13,607 nucleotides of DNA from an uncultured Eubacteriales bacterium (GTDB lineage Bacteria > Bacillota > Clostridia > Oscillospirales > Oscillospiraceae): NCBI GenBank assembly GCA_900546615.1, contig URDJ01000059.1, forward strand, positions 1-13,607, in the 5' to 3' direction. Below the pieces are notes generated by a model. That model did no database searches. It saw only the letters and a program-made list of their open reading frames with translations, and was not told the DNA's origin. Shown one piece after another: positions 1 to 7,055 of the stretch (positions are counted from its first letter, which is position 1; each line of letters starts with the position of its first letter). The translations under genes were made by a program, and so were the position numbers.

Positions 1-57
1 GCCAACGTCGCCGGCTTCCTCAAGGTCGCCGCCGCAATGATGGCTCAGGGCGTGTGA
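1..57 (+). CDS. gdhA: C-terminal end of NADP-type glutamate dehydrogenase (partial)
   Basis: Frame 1 reads ANVAGFLKVAAAMMAQGV and then TGA at 55-57. This closely resembles the C-terminus of hexameric glutamate dehydrogenases (E. coli GdhA ends GANIAGFVKVADAMLAQGVI). The enzyme reversibly aminates 2-oxoglutarate to glutamate in the cytoplasm. Only 18 codons are in the window, so the call rests on that tail motif alone and the cofactor type is assumed from the family. A MerR regulator starts 13 nt later and could be co-transcribed. The citrate-to-2-oxoglutarate operon about 4 kb away would supply its substrate. Confidence 0.72.
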   Translation, partial: ANVAGFLKVAAAMMAQGV

Positions 58-70
58 ACGAAACAGGCAG

Positions 71-898
71 ATGAAGACTGGCGGGTTGTTCAAGATAGGA
101 GAGATGTCGCGTATCTTCCACATCAGCGTCAGCAGCCTGAGACATTATGAGAACATCGGCCTGCTCAGGCCGGAGTACACGGATGAGCAGACCGGCTACC
201 GGTATTACAGCACGCGGCAGTTTGAAACGCTCGATACCATACGGTATCTGAGAAAGCTCGGGTTGCCGCTGACGGAGATATCGTCCTTTGTGAATAACAG
301 GAGCCTTGCGGACATCCGCAGGCTCCTGGAGCTCCAGCTGGTTCAGGTGCGTCAGCAGCTCAAGGAGCTGGGGGCGGTCGAGAGACAGATAGAGAACCGG
401 CTGGACCAGATAGACCGCGGCCGCGACCTGAGCCTCGGGCTGATAACAGAGGGCAAGCTGCCGGCGCGCAGGCTGGCCATCCTGAGCCGCAGGTTGGATC
501 CCGAAGACGACACCGAGCTGCAGCTGGCCATACGCGAGCTGGACGGCGGAGGCAGCAGGGCATCCGTTTTCCTTGGCAAGATAGGCTTCGGGCTGTCGGT
601 GGACTCGCTCAAGCGGAGGACGGTGCGGCCGTGCGACTTTCTTTTCGTCGTGCTCGAGGAAGATGAGGAGCACGACGGACGAGTGCTTGAGCTGCCAGAG
701 ACCTTTGGGATAACCCTCAGGTACATAGGCGGGCACGACAAGGCCGAGGAAAACTACGGGAAGATATTCTCCTACCTCGACGAAAAAGGCCGCAGTCCAG
801 ACGGCCCGGCACTCGAGATAACGATGATAGATCAGGGCTTTACAAGCGACGCCTCGGAGTTCCTGACGGAAATCCAGGTGCCGCTCAGGCCGTTTTGA
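71..898 (+). CDS. MerR-family transcriptional regulator with C-terminal effector-binding domain (BmrR-like)
   Basis: This is a 275-residue DNA-binding regulator. The N-terminal winged HTH (about residues 6-75) has the MerR signature: FKIGEMSRIFHISVSSLRHY, then ENIGLLRP and a GYRYYS wing. A coiled-coil dimerisation helix follows (about 78-118, rich in L, Q, E and R). Residues about 125-275 form a GyrI/BmrR-like ligand pocket that ends in the typical FLTEIQVPL. No cysteine cluster typical of metal sensors is seen, so a small organic ligand is more likely. ATG at 71 is the only usable start: an in-frame TGA lies at 38-40 and no other start codon precedes it. Its Shine-Dalgarno is weak (CAGG). 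It follows the glutamate dehydrogenase stop by 13 nt, suggesting co-transcription or translational coupling. The ligand and targets cannot be told from sequence. Confidence 0.9.
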   Translation: MKTGGLFKIGEMSRIFHISVSSLRHYENIGLLRPEYTDEQTGYRYYSTRQFETLDTIRYLRKLGLPLTEISSFVNNRSLADIRRLLELQLVQVRQQLKELGAVERQIENRLDQIDRGRDLSLGLITEGKLPARRLAILSRRLDPEDDTELQLAIRELDGGGSRASVFLGKIGFGLSVDSLKRRTVRPCDFLFVVLEEDEEHDGRVLELPETFGITLRYIGGHDKAEENYGKIFSYLDEKGRSPDGPALEITMIDQGFTSDASEFLTEIQVPLRPF

Positions 899-907
899 CC
901 CCACTCG

Positions 908-970
908 CCCCCCTTGAACCGCGCCAGGCTGTACGTACAGCACTATCTGGTTCGGTTCAAGGGGGATTTT
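908..970 (+). terminator. Long-stem hairpin after the MerR gene, possible terminator
   Basis: A perfect 13-bp inverted repeat (909-921 with 953-965, CCCCCTTGAACCG / CGGTTCAAGGGGG) encloses a 31-nt loop. The loop contains the self-complementary dodecamer CTGTACGTACAG at 929-940. The right arm is followed by GATTTTAT, a short U-run. It sits between the MerR stop and the methyltransferase promoter, as a terminator would. The U-run is weak and the loop is long for an intrinsic terminator. Confidence 0.5.
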
Positions 971-989
971 ATCCCCTTGCGCGCGAACC

Positions 990-1018
990 TTGACAGGGCG
1001 TCGCAGCTGCGGCAAAAT
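990..1018 (+). promoter_or_regulatory. Sigma-A-type promoter of the methyltransferase gene
   Basis: A perfect -35 TTGACA at 990-995 and a -10-like CAAAAT at 1013-1018 (four of six consensus bases) are separated by 17 nt. The methyltransferase start lies 32 nt downstream with a good Shine-Dalgarno. The promoter lies after the hairpin at 908-970, so the methyltransferase is probably a separate unit from the MerR gene. Confidence 0.55.
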
Positions 1019-1050
1019 AAGCAGGATACGACAGCACGGGAGGGATCGTC

Positions 1051-1812
1051 ATGAGATATCAGGATATAAATTCCAGGGTAATCAGCGGCTGGTGCAGGAA
1101 TGGCTGGGAATGGGGCCGTCCGATAACTCACGAGGTGTACGAGAAGGCGCTGGCGGGCGACTGGGATGTGTATCTGACGCCGACCAGGGCTGTACCTCAT
1201 GAGTGGTTCGGGGAACTTGCCGGGAGGAAGCTGCTGGGGCTTGCCAGCGGCGGCGGGCAGCAACTGCCGATCTTCACGGCGCTCGGGGCGCGCTGCACCC
1301 TGCTCGACTATTCCGAGGAGCAGTGCCGCAGCGAGCGCATGGTCGCCGAGCGCGAGGGCTACGAGGTAGATATCGTCTGTGCAGACATGACCCGGCGGCT
1401 GCCGTTCGGGGACGAGAGCTTCGATATCATATTTCACCCAGTGTCGAACTGCTACGTTGAGAAGGTCGAGCCGATATTTGCGGAATGTATACGCGTGCTG
1501 AGGCCCGGCGGCATACTGCTGGGCGGGTTTGGGCTGGGCCTGCAATACGCCTTTAACGAGGACACTGGCAGGCTCGAGCACCCCCTGCCTTTCGACCCGC
1601 TGAGGGACCCGGAGCTGTATGAGCGCTCGCTCAAGAACAACGACGGCATCCAGTTCTCCCATACCATCGAGGAACAGCTCGGCGGCCAGCTCAAGGCAGG
1701 CTTTGTGCTCTCCGACCTTTACGAGGATACGAACGGGTACGGCCGCCTGCACGAATTCAATATACCGGATTACATCGCAACGAGAGCGGTTAAACCCATG
1801 ATCGGCAAATAG
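1051..1812 (+). CDS. Class I SAM-dependent methyltransferase
   Basis: This is a 253-residue Rossmann-fold methyltransferase that would use S-adenosylmethionine in the cytoplasm. SAM-binding motif I is degenerate: LLGLASGGGQQLPIF at about 61-75, in place of the usual DxGxGxG. The acidic strand-2 end is LLDYSEEQ (84-91). Motif IV is represented by LPFGDESFDIIFHPVSNCYV (117-136), and CIRVLRPGG (146-154) is the usual post-motif of this superfamily. GGGAGGG at 1038-1044 lies 6 nt before the ATG and supports the start. It has its own promoter and ends in a symmetric terminator shared with the convergent lipoprotein operon. The family includes small-molecule methylases and rRNA methylases. Nothing here identifies the acceptor, so only the generic call is safe. 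Confidence 0.88.
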   Translation: MRYQDINSRVISGWCRNGWEWGRPITHEVYEKALAGDWDVYLTPTRAVPHEWFGELAGRKLLGLASGGGQQLPIFTALGARCTLLDYSEEQCRSERMVAEREGYEVDIVCADMTRRLPFGDESFDIIFHPVSNCYVEKVEPIFAECIRVLRPGGILLGGFGLGLQYAFNEDTGRLEHPLPFDPLRDPELYERSLKNNDGIQFSHTIEEQLGGQLKAGFVLSDLYEDTNGYGRLHEFNIPDYIATRAVKPMIGK

Positions 1813-1819
1813 GACCGCA

Positions 1820-1852
1820 AAAAGTCCCCCTTTGGCAGGGGGACTTTTCCGT
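1820..1852. terminator. Bidirectional intrinsic terminator between convergent genes
   Basis: A perfect 11-bp stem (1820-1830 AAAAGTCCCCC with 1838-1848 GGGGGACTTTT) has a 7-nt loop. The A-run on the left and T-run on the right let it work in both directions. It lies between the methyltransferase stop (1812) and the lipoprotein stop (1865, opposite strand) and probably ends both transcripts. Confidence 0.88.
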
Positions 1853-1864
1853 TTATGTGCAGTT

Positions 1865-2404
1865 TTACGGCGCAAGCTCCAGCGAGCAGAGGCCATAGCT
1901 CTGTATGAGCTTTATCTGTCCGGCGTCGGTCTTCCAGATCTGCCAGGTTGCGCCGGATTCGGAGGACGCCCCGTCGCTGGCCTCGTCCAGCTCGCCGTAA
2001 GCCGCCGTGAGGCTCTCCACATATGGCTCTGCCTTCTCGCCCGAGAGGTAGATAGATACAGCGATCACCCTTCCGTCGCCGTCGTACATAGTGCTAGGTT
2101 CAACCTTTTCGCCGAACAGCTCCGTGGCATACAACCTGCCGATCAGGGTCTCACCATCTGCCGCAAAATTCTCCTCACCGCCGCCCAGCGCATCCTTTGC
2201 CGTCTCATCGTCCATGCCCAGAAGCGCGAGGCACTCGCTCAGCGTATCCATATCTCCGCTCTCCGCCGGTGCTTCCGTCGGCGCGTCGGAGGGCGCCTCT
2301 GTGTCTGCCGGCGGCATGCTGACCACCGCCGTCTCTGTGCCGCAGGCCGTCAGCAGCATAAGCGCTATGAGCGCGGCGGCAAGGGACACAATTATTGCTT
2401 TCAT
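1865..2404 (-). CDS. Predicted lipoprotein, last gene of the ECF sigma operon
   Basis: This is a 179-residue secreted lipoprotein. The N-terminus MKAIIVSLAAALIALMLLTAC is a lipoprotein signal peptide with lipobox LLTAC; Cys21 is the expected lipidation and cleavage site. A flexible linker rich in Pro, Thr, Ala and Glu follows (about 30-50), then a small globular domain of about 125 residues with no family I recognise. The reading frame is open upstream, but ATG at 2404 is preferred because it starts the signal peptide and is preceded by GGGAGGA (2414-2420) 9 nt away. The gene begins 22 nt after the anti-sigma stop, so it belongs to the same operon. It may be an envelope-stress effector or a modulator of the anti-sigma factor; that is inferred from position only. 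Confidence 0.85.
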   Translation of the reverse strand: MKAIIVSLAAALIALMLLTACGTETAVVSMPPADTEAPSDAPTEAPAESGDMDTLSECLALLGMDDETAKDALGGGEENFAADGETLIGRLYATELFGEKVEPSTMYDGDGRVIAVSIYLSGEKAEPYVESLTAAYGELDEASDGASSESGATWQIWKTDAGQIKLIQSYGLCSLELAP

Positions 2405-2426
2405 CGTAGTTTGTCCTCCCGTACAA

Positions 2427-3281
2427 TCAGTTCTCAGGTACAGTCTGTGCGGTACCGGAGGCCACGAACAGGCCGTGGTCTCCGTGCAGCTCATTGAGGG
2501 CCTCGAGCGCCTCCTGCGCCTCACTTTCCGAGCCGTACTCGCCTATCGTCACGATGTACTCTCCGCTCTGAGTCTTGAGCTGAGCGGCGTTCTCGTTGTG
2601 GTACTCCTCGCAGAGAAGGCCCAGCTCGTCGGTGTAAGGCATGGCCTCTGTACGCAGGTAGTATATCTCCGAGCCGTCGGAGCGCTCGCCGGTATCCTTG
2701 AATCTCAGCACCAGTGCGCCCGGGTCGCTGTACTCTGCGGCCTCGCAGCTCCAGCCGTCCTCGAGCAGTATGACCACGCCGAAACGCGAGTCGTCGAGTA
2801 TCATCATCCTGTAGGCGTCCAAGACCCCATCAGTCCCGAGAAGACTGCCCAGCAGCGACTCGAAGTCGATGCCCCGGACGCCGCTGAGAGTCAGCACCAC
2901 ACGATCTGGCGCGGAGTAATGCGTCACACTGTAGTGCGGCACGGCGTTCAACTCGCCGTCGGCGCTGCTGAAGCTTATCTTCACGCTCTCGCCATAGTTT
3001 TCCGCCTGTCCCTGTACGCCGTCGGTTATTTCTCCCCCGCTGCCGATCTGCAACACCTGTACGATGCTGCCCAAGACCGGTATCTGTGAGGCATAGGTAT
3101 AGATCGGCATAATATTTGCGCTTGCTAACAGAACACACACGACCACCGCAGCACAGGCCGCCGTGCGTCTGAGCACATGCAGGCGCTTCGACCTCTCCGC
3201 CCGGCGCATGGCTGAATCCACGACCCCGTCGAGCGCATCGGGTATGGGTATGCTGTCGTATTTTTCCTTGCCGATATTCAT
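2427..3281 (-). CDS. Membrane anti-sigma factor, RsiV/DUF4179-like
   Basis: This is a 284-residue single-pass protein. The cytoplasmic N-terminus carries IPIPDALDGVVDSAMRRAER (about 11-30), typical of anti-sigma factors paired with RsiV-type ECF sigmas. One transmembrane helix spans about 39-60 (AACAAVVVCVLLASANIM). The rest is extracytoplasmic: a beta-rich region (about 99-196, with DRVVLTLSGV and a later FGVVILLEDGW) that recalls an AMIN domain, and a C-terminal YIVTIGEYGSESEAQEALEAL (242-262) that recalls a SPOR motif. Both domain suggestions are by eye. The start overlaps the sigma stop as ATGA, implying translational coupling and balanced expression. It would hold the sigma factor at the membrane until an envelope signal releases it. 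Confidence 0.82.
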   Translation of the reverse strand: MNIGKEKYDSIPIPDALDGVVDSAMRRAERSKRLHVLRRTAACAAVVVCVLLASANIMPIYTYASQIPVLGSIVQVLQIGSGGEITDGVQGQAENYGESVKISFSSADGELNAVPHYSVTHYSAPDRVVLTLSGVRGIDFESLLGSLLGTDGVLDAYRMMILDDSRFGVVILLEDGWSCEAAEYSDPGALVLRFKDTGERSDGSEIYYLRTEAMPYTDELGLLCEEYHNENAAQLKTQSGEYIVTIGEYGSESEAQEALEALNELHGDHGLFVASGTAQTVPEN

Positions 3282-3772
3282 GCTCTTTCTCCCTTCTGTA
3301 AAAACGTCCGCATCTTCCCCAGCGACCTGTACATGCGCGACTTCACAGTTGATTCCGGCTCGTCGAGTATTCGCGACAGATCCGCGAAGGTATACCCTTC
3401 GAAATAGTGCAGCACTACGCAGGTCCTGTCCCGCTCTCCGAGCGCATCAAGCGCCGAATACAGGTCGAGCTGGTCCTCCGCCGCCAGCGACGCATCGTCC
3501 GGAGGCTCCCATTCCGGCGGCATCGCATCGTCGATGAACGTGACGCGGGCGCCCTGACGGAGCTGGTCCAGTGCGCAGTTTATTACGATGCGCGTCATCC
3601 ACGAGTTGAAAAACTCCGCGCTTTTGAGCGATTTCAGGTTACGGAGGCCCTTATAAACCGCCTCGCCGACCACATCCAGCGCGTCGTGCTCATTTTTGAC
3701 GTAGGAGTATGCGATGCGGTAGAATTTTGCCTTGTCCGTCTGCAGCCGCCGGGCAAACTCATACTTGTCCAT
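3278..3772 (-). CDS. ECF (sigma-70 family) RNA polymerase sigma factor, SigV-like
   Basis: This is a 164-residue two-domain ECF sigma. Region 2 is at about 13-73 (FYRIAYSYVKNEHDALDVVGEAVYKGL, then SWMTRIVINCALDQLR). Region 4 is at about 101-158 (YSALDALGERDRTCVVLHYFEGYTFADLSRIL, with HTH recognition helix PESTVKSRMYRSLGKMR). The frame extends seven codons upstream to a GTG at 3793, but the ATG at 3772 is preferred because AAGGAAG lies 11 nt before it, inside the longer version. It is the first gene of the sigma/anti-sigma/lipoprotein operon and overlaps the anti-sigma gene by 4 nt. Such sigmas typically direct envelope-stress genes and their own operon; an ECF-like promoter lies upstream. Confidence 0.92.
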   Translation of the reverse strand: MDKYEFARRLQTDKAKFYRIAYSYVKNEHDALDVVGEAVYKGLRNLKSLKSAEFFNSWMTRIVINCALDQLRQGARVTFIDDAMPPEWEPPDDASLAAEDQLDLYSALDALGERDRTCVVLHYFEGYTFADLSRILDEPESTVKSRMYRSLGKMRTFLQKGERA

Positions 3773-3823
3773 AAATGTTTTCTTCCTTTTCACAATTGTG
3801 ACGAGCCGTCGCTCTGTAATATA

Positions 3824-3850
3824 GACTGTTGAGAGGCGAAAATAGTTGTC
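3824..3850 (-). promoter_or_regulatory. Candidate ECF-type autoregulated promoter of the sigma operon
   Basis: On the minus strand GACAAC (3845-3850) is followed 17 nt later by AGTC (3824-3827) and then TATATT. Bacillus SigV/SigW-type promoters have an AAC-containing -35 (TGAAAC) and a CGTC or CGTA -10 about 16 nt apart, so this is a near match. No good sigma-A promoter was seen in the same gap. Autoregulation is inferred from family behaviour. Confidence 0.4.
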
Positions 3851-3854
3851 CCAA

Positions 3855-3911
3855 AATTAAAATAAGCCCGCATCTCTCCCCGGTACACCACCGAGGCCGC
3901 AACGCGGGCTT
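3855..3911 (-). terminator. Nested hairpin followed by a U-rich tract
   Basis: On the minus strand AAGCCCGC (3904-3911) pairs with GCGGGCTT (3864-3871), enclosing a second stem CCTCGGT / ACCGGGG. The outer stem is followed by ATTTTAATTTT. It can act as a second intrinsic terminator behind the tRNA-Gly unit, insulating the sigma operon. The loop contains GGTGGTGTACCG, which resembles but does not match the T-box antiterminator consensus. Confidence 0.5.
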
Positions 3912-3917
3912 AAACAT

Positions 3918-3949
3918 AAAAAATCACCCCGCACTAAATGCGCGAGGTG
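3918..3949 (-). terminator. Intrinsic terminator of the tRNA-Gly unit
   Basis: On the minus strand CACCTCGCGC (3940-3949) pairs with GTGCGGGGTG (3925-3934) as 10 bp with two G-U wobbles and a 5-nt loop. Six or more U residues follow (A-run at 3918-3923 on the plus strand). It lies 61 nt after the tRNA 3' end and could also end transcripts that read through from the icd operon. Confidence 0.8.
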
Positions 3950-3950
3950 G

Positions 3951-4011
3951 CAACAAGAATGCTTGAATGCATGCTGTGTAAACTACAGCGTGTATTCAAG
4001 CATTCTTGTTG
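3951..4011. repeat. 61-nt near-perfect palindrome abutting and overlapping the tRNA-Gly 3' end
   Basis: The arms 3951-3968 and 3994-4011 are perfectly complementary over 18 bp. Pairing continues inward to 3978/3984, leaving a 5-nt loop (3979-3983). All three non-Watson-Crick positions (3969/3993, 3972/3990, 3978/3984) are G-U pairs if the plus strand is the RNA but A-C mismatches if the minus strand is. The outer arm reaches 2 nt into the encoded CCA of the tRNA. It has no U-run of its own, so it is not itself a terminator. It could be a miniature mobile palindrome, a processing signal or a plus-strand RNA. Confidence 0.8.
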
Positions 4012-4083
4012 GAGCGGGTGAAGGGAATCGAACCCTCGCATTCAGCTTGGGAAGCTGATGTTCTGCCATTGAACTACACCCGC
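4010..4083 (-). tRNA. tRNA-Gly(CCC)
   Basis: This 74-nt cloverleaf has CCA encoded. The acceptor stem is GCGGGTG / CACCCGC, and the discriminator base is U. The D-arm is GTTC-AATGGCA-GAAC. The anticodon arm is TCAGC-TTCCCAA-GCTGA with anticodon CCC (decodes GGG). The T-arm is GAGGG-TTCGATT-CCCTT with one G-U pair. It closely resembles the E. coli GlyU tRNA. Confidence 0.97.
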
Positions 4084-4094
4084 AATGCCCGATT

Positions 4095-4123
4095 AGTATA
4101 GCACACTTATTCAGGCCATGCAA
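4095..4123 (-). promoter_or_regulatory. Candidate tRNA-Gly promoter inside the 3' end of icd
   Basis: On the minus strand TTGCAT (4118-4123) and TATACT (4095-4100) are 17 nt apart, with the tRNA 5' end 11 nt after the -10. The -35 matches only TTG, while the -10 matches five of six bases. No terminator lies between the icd stop (4111) and the tRNA, so read-through from the icd operon is also possible. Confidence 0.5.
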
Positions 4124-5118
4124 GACATTTTTCTAATTATCGCATCCGCAAATTCGTCCGTGCCGAGTTCTCCGCCGAGGTCGCGGGTCGTCTCCCGGCC
4201 TTCCTTTATCAGCTCGAGGACGGCTTTCTCTATTCTATACGCCGCCTCCGTCTCGCCTGTGTGGCGCAGCAGCATGACCGCCGACAGGATGAGCGCCGTC
4301 GGATTCGCGTCGTTCAGGCCCGCGTGCTTCGGCGCACTGCCGTGCACCGCCTCAAATATCGCGCAGTCCTTGCCTATATTTGCGCTCGGCGCAAGGCCCA
4401 GGCCGCCTACCAGTCCGGCGCACAGGTCGGATACGATGTCGCCGTACAGGTTCGGCAGCACCATCACGTCGAAGGCCTCCGGCTTCTGCACCAACTGCAT
4501 GCAGGTCGCGTCCACGATCTTGTCCTCGAACTCTATCTGCGGGTACTCCGCCGCCACCTGCCGCGCAACCTCCAGAAACAGGCCATCCGTGCATTTCATG
4601 ATGTTCGCCTTATGCACTGCCGTGACCTTTTTCCGCCCGTTCTTCACAGCGTAGTCAAATGCGTACCTTATTATCCTCTCCGAGCCTTTGCGCGTGATGA
4701 GCTTGATGCTCTCCGCCGCGTCCGCGCCCACCATGTGCTCTATGCCCGCGTAGAGGTCTTCCGTGTTCTCGCGCACGGTGACGATGTCCACGTTGTCATA
4801 GCGGCCCTTCACGCCCTCGAAGGTGCGCGCCGGACGCACGTTGGCGTAGAGGCCGAACTCCTTCCTGAGCGCGACGTTGACGCTCCTGAAGCCCGAGCCA
4901 ACCGGTGTCGTGATGGGGCCCTTGAGCGCGAGGCCGTCGGCGCGCACTGAGTCTATCGTCGCCTGCGGCAGGGGCGTGCCGCATATCTCCATCTGTGCCG
5001 CGCCCGCCTCGGCCACGTGCCACTCTATCTTCGCACCCGAAGCGTCTACTACCTTTCTGGTCGCTGCCGCTACCTCCGGGCCTATGCCGTCGCCCGGTAT
5101 AAGAGTTACTCCGCGCAT
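4111..5118 (-). CDS. icd: Isocitrate dehydrogenase (isocitrate/isopropylmalate dehydrogenase family)
   Basis: This 335-residue enzyme oxidatively decarboxylates isocitrate to 2-oxoglutarate. Visible motifs are IPGDGIGPE (7-15), the isocitrate site [10 protein letters not shown] (76-85; Ser79, Asn81, Arg85), YANVRP with Arg95, [11 protein letters not shown] (Arg116, Tyr123), Lys170, and metal-binding Asp227/Asp231 in NLYGDIVSD. Length and the [11 protein letters not shown] segment fit the short IDH3-like class, not leucine-pathway LeuB. The cofactor site HGSAPKHAG (259-267) has Lys-His where NAD enzymes usually have Asp-Ile and E. coli NADP-IDH has Lys-Tyr, so cofactor choice is open. Two adjacent ATGs exist: 5121 overlaps the aconitase stop as ATGA, while 5118 sits 7 nt after AGGAGG and is preferred. 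It is the last gene of the citrate branch operon. Confidence 0.9.
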   Translation of the reverse strand: MRGVTLIPGDGIGPEVAAATRKVVDASGAKIEWHVAEAGAAQMEICGTPLPQATIDSVRADGLALKGPITTPVGSGFRSVNVALRKEFGLYANVRPARTFEGVKGRYDNVDIVTVRENTEDLYAGIEHMVGADAAESIKLITRKGSERIIRYAFDYAVKNGRKKVTAVHKANIMKCTDGLFLEVARQVAAEYPQIEFEDKIVDATCMQLVQKPEAFDVMVLPNLYGDIVSDLCAGLVGGLGLAPSANIGKDCAIFEAVHGSAPKHAGLNDANPTALILSAVMLLRHTGETEAAYRIEKAVLELIKEGRETTRDLGGELGTDEFADAIIRKMSCMA

Positions 5119-7055
5119 CATTCGTCCTCCTTCCCCGCCTGTTCGCGGGTGTAATTGAGCAGTCCGCCGGCCAGCAGTATATCCCGCTGCCTCGGCGTTA
5201 TCGTCATCCTGACCTTTATCTCGCGCCCGCCGCATTTGAGCGTCACGCCCTCGCCCCTCGCAGCGGCGGCTATCTGGGCGTGCACGTTCTCTATCGTGAC
5301 CTCGTCGCCCTCGGCGAGGGCCTCATAGTCCGCCTCGTCCTCGAGGCAGAGCGGCAGGATGCCGTTGTTTATCAGATTTGCCCTGTGTATCCGAGCAAAG
5401 TCCAGGGCTATGACGCCCTTGACGCCCAGGTACAGCGGCGCGAGAGCCGCGTGCTCGCGGCTGGAGCCCTGGCCGTAGTTCTGGCCAGCCACGATGAAGC
5501 CGCCGCCCTGCTCCTGCGCGCGCTTCGGGAAATCCGGGTCGCAGGGCGTCAGGCAGAACTCCGACAGGTAGGGCACATTCGAGCGGTAGGGCAGCAATTT
5601 TGCGTTCGATGGCATGATGTGGTCGGTCGTGATGTTGTCGCCCAGCTTTATGAGCACCCGTCCCTCTATCGTCTCCGCCGGGGCTTTCGCCTTCGGGAAG
5701 GGCTTTATGTTCGGTCCGCGCACGACCTCGACGCTGTCGGGGTCGTCAGAGGGCGCGAGCACCATGCTGTCGTCGGCCATGAAACGCTCCGGCATAGCAG
5801 GCTTTTCCACCGGCATCCAAGTCTCTGGGTCCGTCAACACGCCCGTGATGGCCGATACCGCCGCCGTCTCCGGGCTTACCAGCCACACGCTGGCCGAGGC
5901 GGTGCCGCTCCGGCCGCAGAAGTTGCGGTTGAAAGTGCGCAGGCTCACCGCGTCCGTCGCCGGGGCCTGGCCCATGCCTATGCACGGCCCGCAGGCACAC
6001 TCGAGTATCCTCGCGCCCGCCGCTACCATCTTTGCCAGCGCGCCGTTCGAGGCCAGCATCGTCAGCACCTGCCTCGAGCCGGGCGAGATGACAAGGCTCA
6101 CGTTCGGCGCGACCTTGTGCCCGTCGAGTATCTCCGCCACCTTCATCATGTCGGCATACGACGAATTCGTGCAGCTTCCGATGGCGACCTGGTCGATCTT
6201 TATCCCGGCCTTGTCCGCGACCCGTGCCACGTTGTCCGGGCTGTGCGGCATGGCCGCCAGCGGGTGCAGGGATGAAAGGTCAATTGTGATCTCCTCGTCG
6301 TACTCCGCGTCGGGGTCGGCTTTCAGCTCCGACCAGTCGGAGAGTCTCCCCTGCGCGGCGAAGAACTCACGCGTCACCTCATCGCTCGGGAACACCGTGG
6401 TCGTCGCGCCCAGCTCCGCGCCCATGTTCGCTATCGTCGCGCGCTCGGGCACCGAGAGGCCGGCGAGGCCCTCGCCCGTGTACTCCATTATCTTCGCCAC
6501 GCCGCCCTTGACGCTCAGCCGCCGCAGTACCTCGAGGATGACGTCCTTGGCCGTGACCATGGGCCTGAGCCTGCCCACCAGCTCGACCTTGCAGATCTTC
6601 GGCATGGCAAGGTAATAGGCCCCGCCGCCCATGGCTACCGCCACGTCCAGGCCGCCCGCGCCTATGGCAAGCATGCCCGCAGCGCCGCAGGTCGGCGTGT
6701 GACTGTCCGAACCCAGCAGGGTCTGGCCCGGCACCGAAAAGCGCTCGAGCTGCACCTGATGGCAGATGCCGTTGCCGGGCCGCGAGAACCAGATTCCATG
6801 CTTTGCAGCCACGGTCTGGATATACTTGTGGTCGTCCGCGTTCTCAAAGCCGGACTGGAGCATGTTGTGGTCTATGTAGGCCACCGAGCGCTTCGTCTTA
6901 ACCTTCTCAGTCCCCATGGCCTCGAGCTGCAGGTATGCCATCGTGCCTGTCGAGTCCTGCGTCAGGGTCTGGTCTATCCTTATCGCTATCTCGCCGCCGG
7001 GCGTCAGGTCGCCCGAGACGAGGTGGCTCGCTATCAGTTTCTGTGCTGCGTTCAT
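5118..7055 (-). CDS. acnA: Aconitate hydratase (short clostridial/mitochondrial type)
   Basis: This 645-residue iron-sulfur hydratase interconverts citrate and isocitrate through cis-aconitate. The 4Fe-4S ligands are Cys295 (IGSCTNS) and Cys355/Cys358 ([10 protein letters not shown]). Also visible are [15 protein letters not shown] (115-129), the swivel-domain motif [12 protein letters not shown] (472-483), the active-site loop [13 protein letters not shown] (528-540) and [17 protein letters not shown] (553-569). It is shorter than the roughly 890-residue AcnA of enterics. Within a citrate synthase/IDH operon it is aconitase and not LeuC or homoaconitase. The start overlaps the upstream citrate synthase stop as ATGA, with GGAGG 10 nt before. 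The C-terminus overlaps or touches icd. Confidence 0.95.
   Translation of the reverse strand: MNAAQKLIASHLVSGDLTPGGEIAIRIDQTLTQDSTGTMAYLQLEAMGTEKVKTKRSVAYIDHNMLQSGFENADDHKYIQTVAAKHGIWFSRPGNGICHQVQLERFSVPGQTLLGSDSHTPTCGAAGMLAIGAGGLDVAVAMGGGAYYLAMPKICKVELVGRLRPMVTAKDVILEVLRRLSVKGGVAKIMEYTGEGLAGLSVPERATIANMGAELGATTTVFPSDEVTREFFAAQGRLSDWSELKADPDAEYDEEITIDLSSLHPLAAMPHSPDNVARVADKAGIKIDQVAIGSCTNSSYADMMKVAEILDGHKVAPNVSLVISPGSRQVLTMLASNGALAKMVAAGARILECACGPCIGMGQAPATDAVSLRTFNRNFCGRSGTASASVWLVSPETAAVSAITGVLTDPETWMPVEKPAMPERFMADDSMVLAPSDDPDSVEVVRGPNIKPFPKAKAPAETIEGRVLIKLGDNITTDHIMPSNAKLLPYRSNVPYLSEFCLTPCDPDFPKRAQEQGGGFIVAGQNYGQGSSREHAALAPLYLGVKGVIALDFARIHRANLINNGILPLCLEDEADYEALAEGDEVTIENVHAQIAAAARGEGVTLKCGGREIKVRMTITPRQRDILLAGGLLNYTREQAGKEDE

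Noticed and set aside
20..1896. Long open frames on the minus strand opposite the MerR and methyltransferase genes (20-1015 and 943-1896)
   Set aside because: They mirror strong known families on the plus strand, run across a terminator and a promoter, lack ribosome-binding sites and have no recognisable domains. They are an effect of high GC content.
3951..4011. The 61-nt palindrome as the tRNA terminator
   Set aside because: It has no U-run on either strand. The separate hairpin at 3918-3949 has one.
5119..5235. N-terminal extension of isocitrate dehydrogenase by 38 codons
   Set aside because: It would overlap the aconitase C-terminus in another frame. The IPGDGIGPE motif starts normally just after the ATGs at 5118-5121, which have a strong Shine-Dalgarno.
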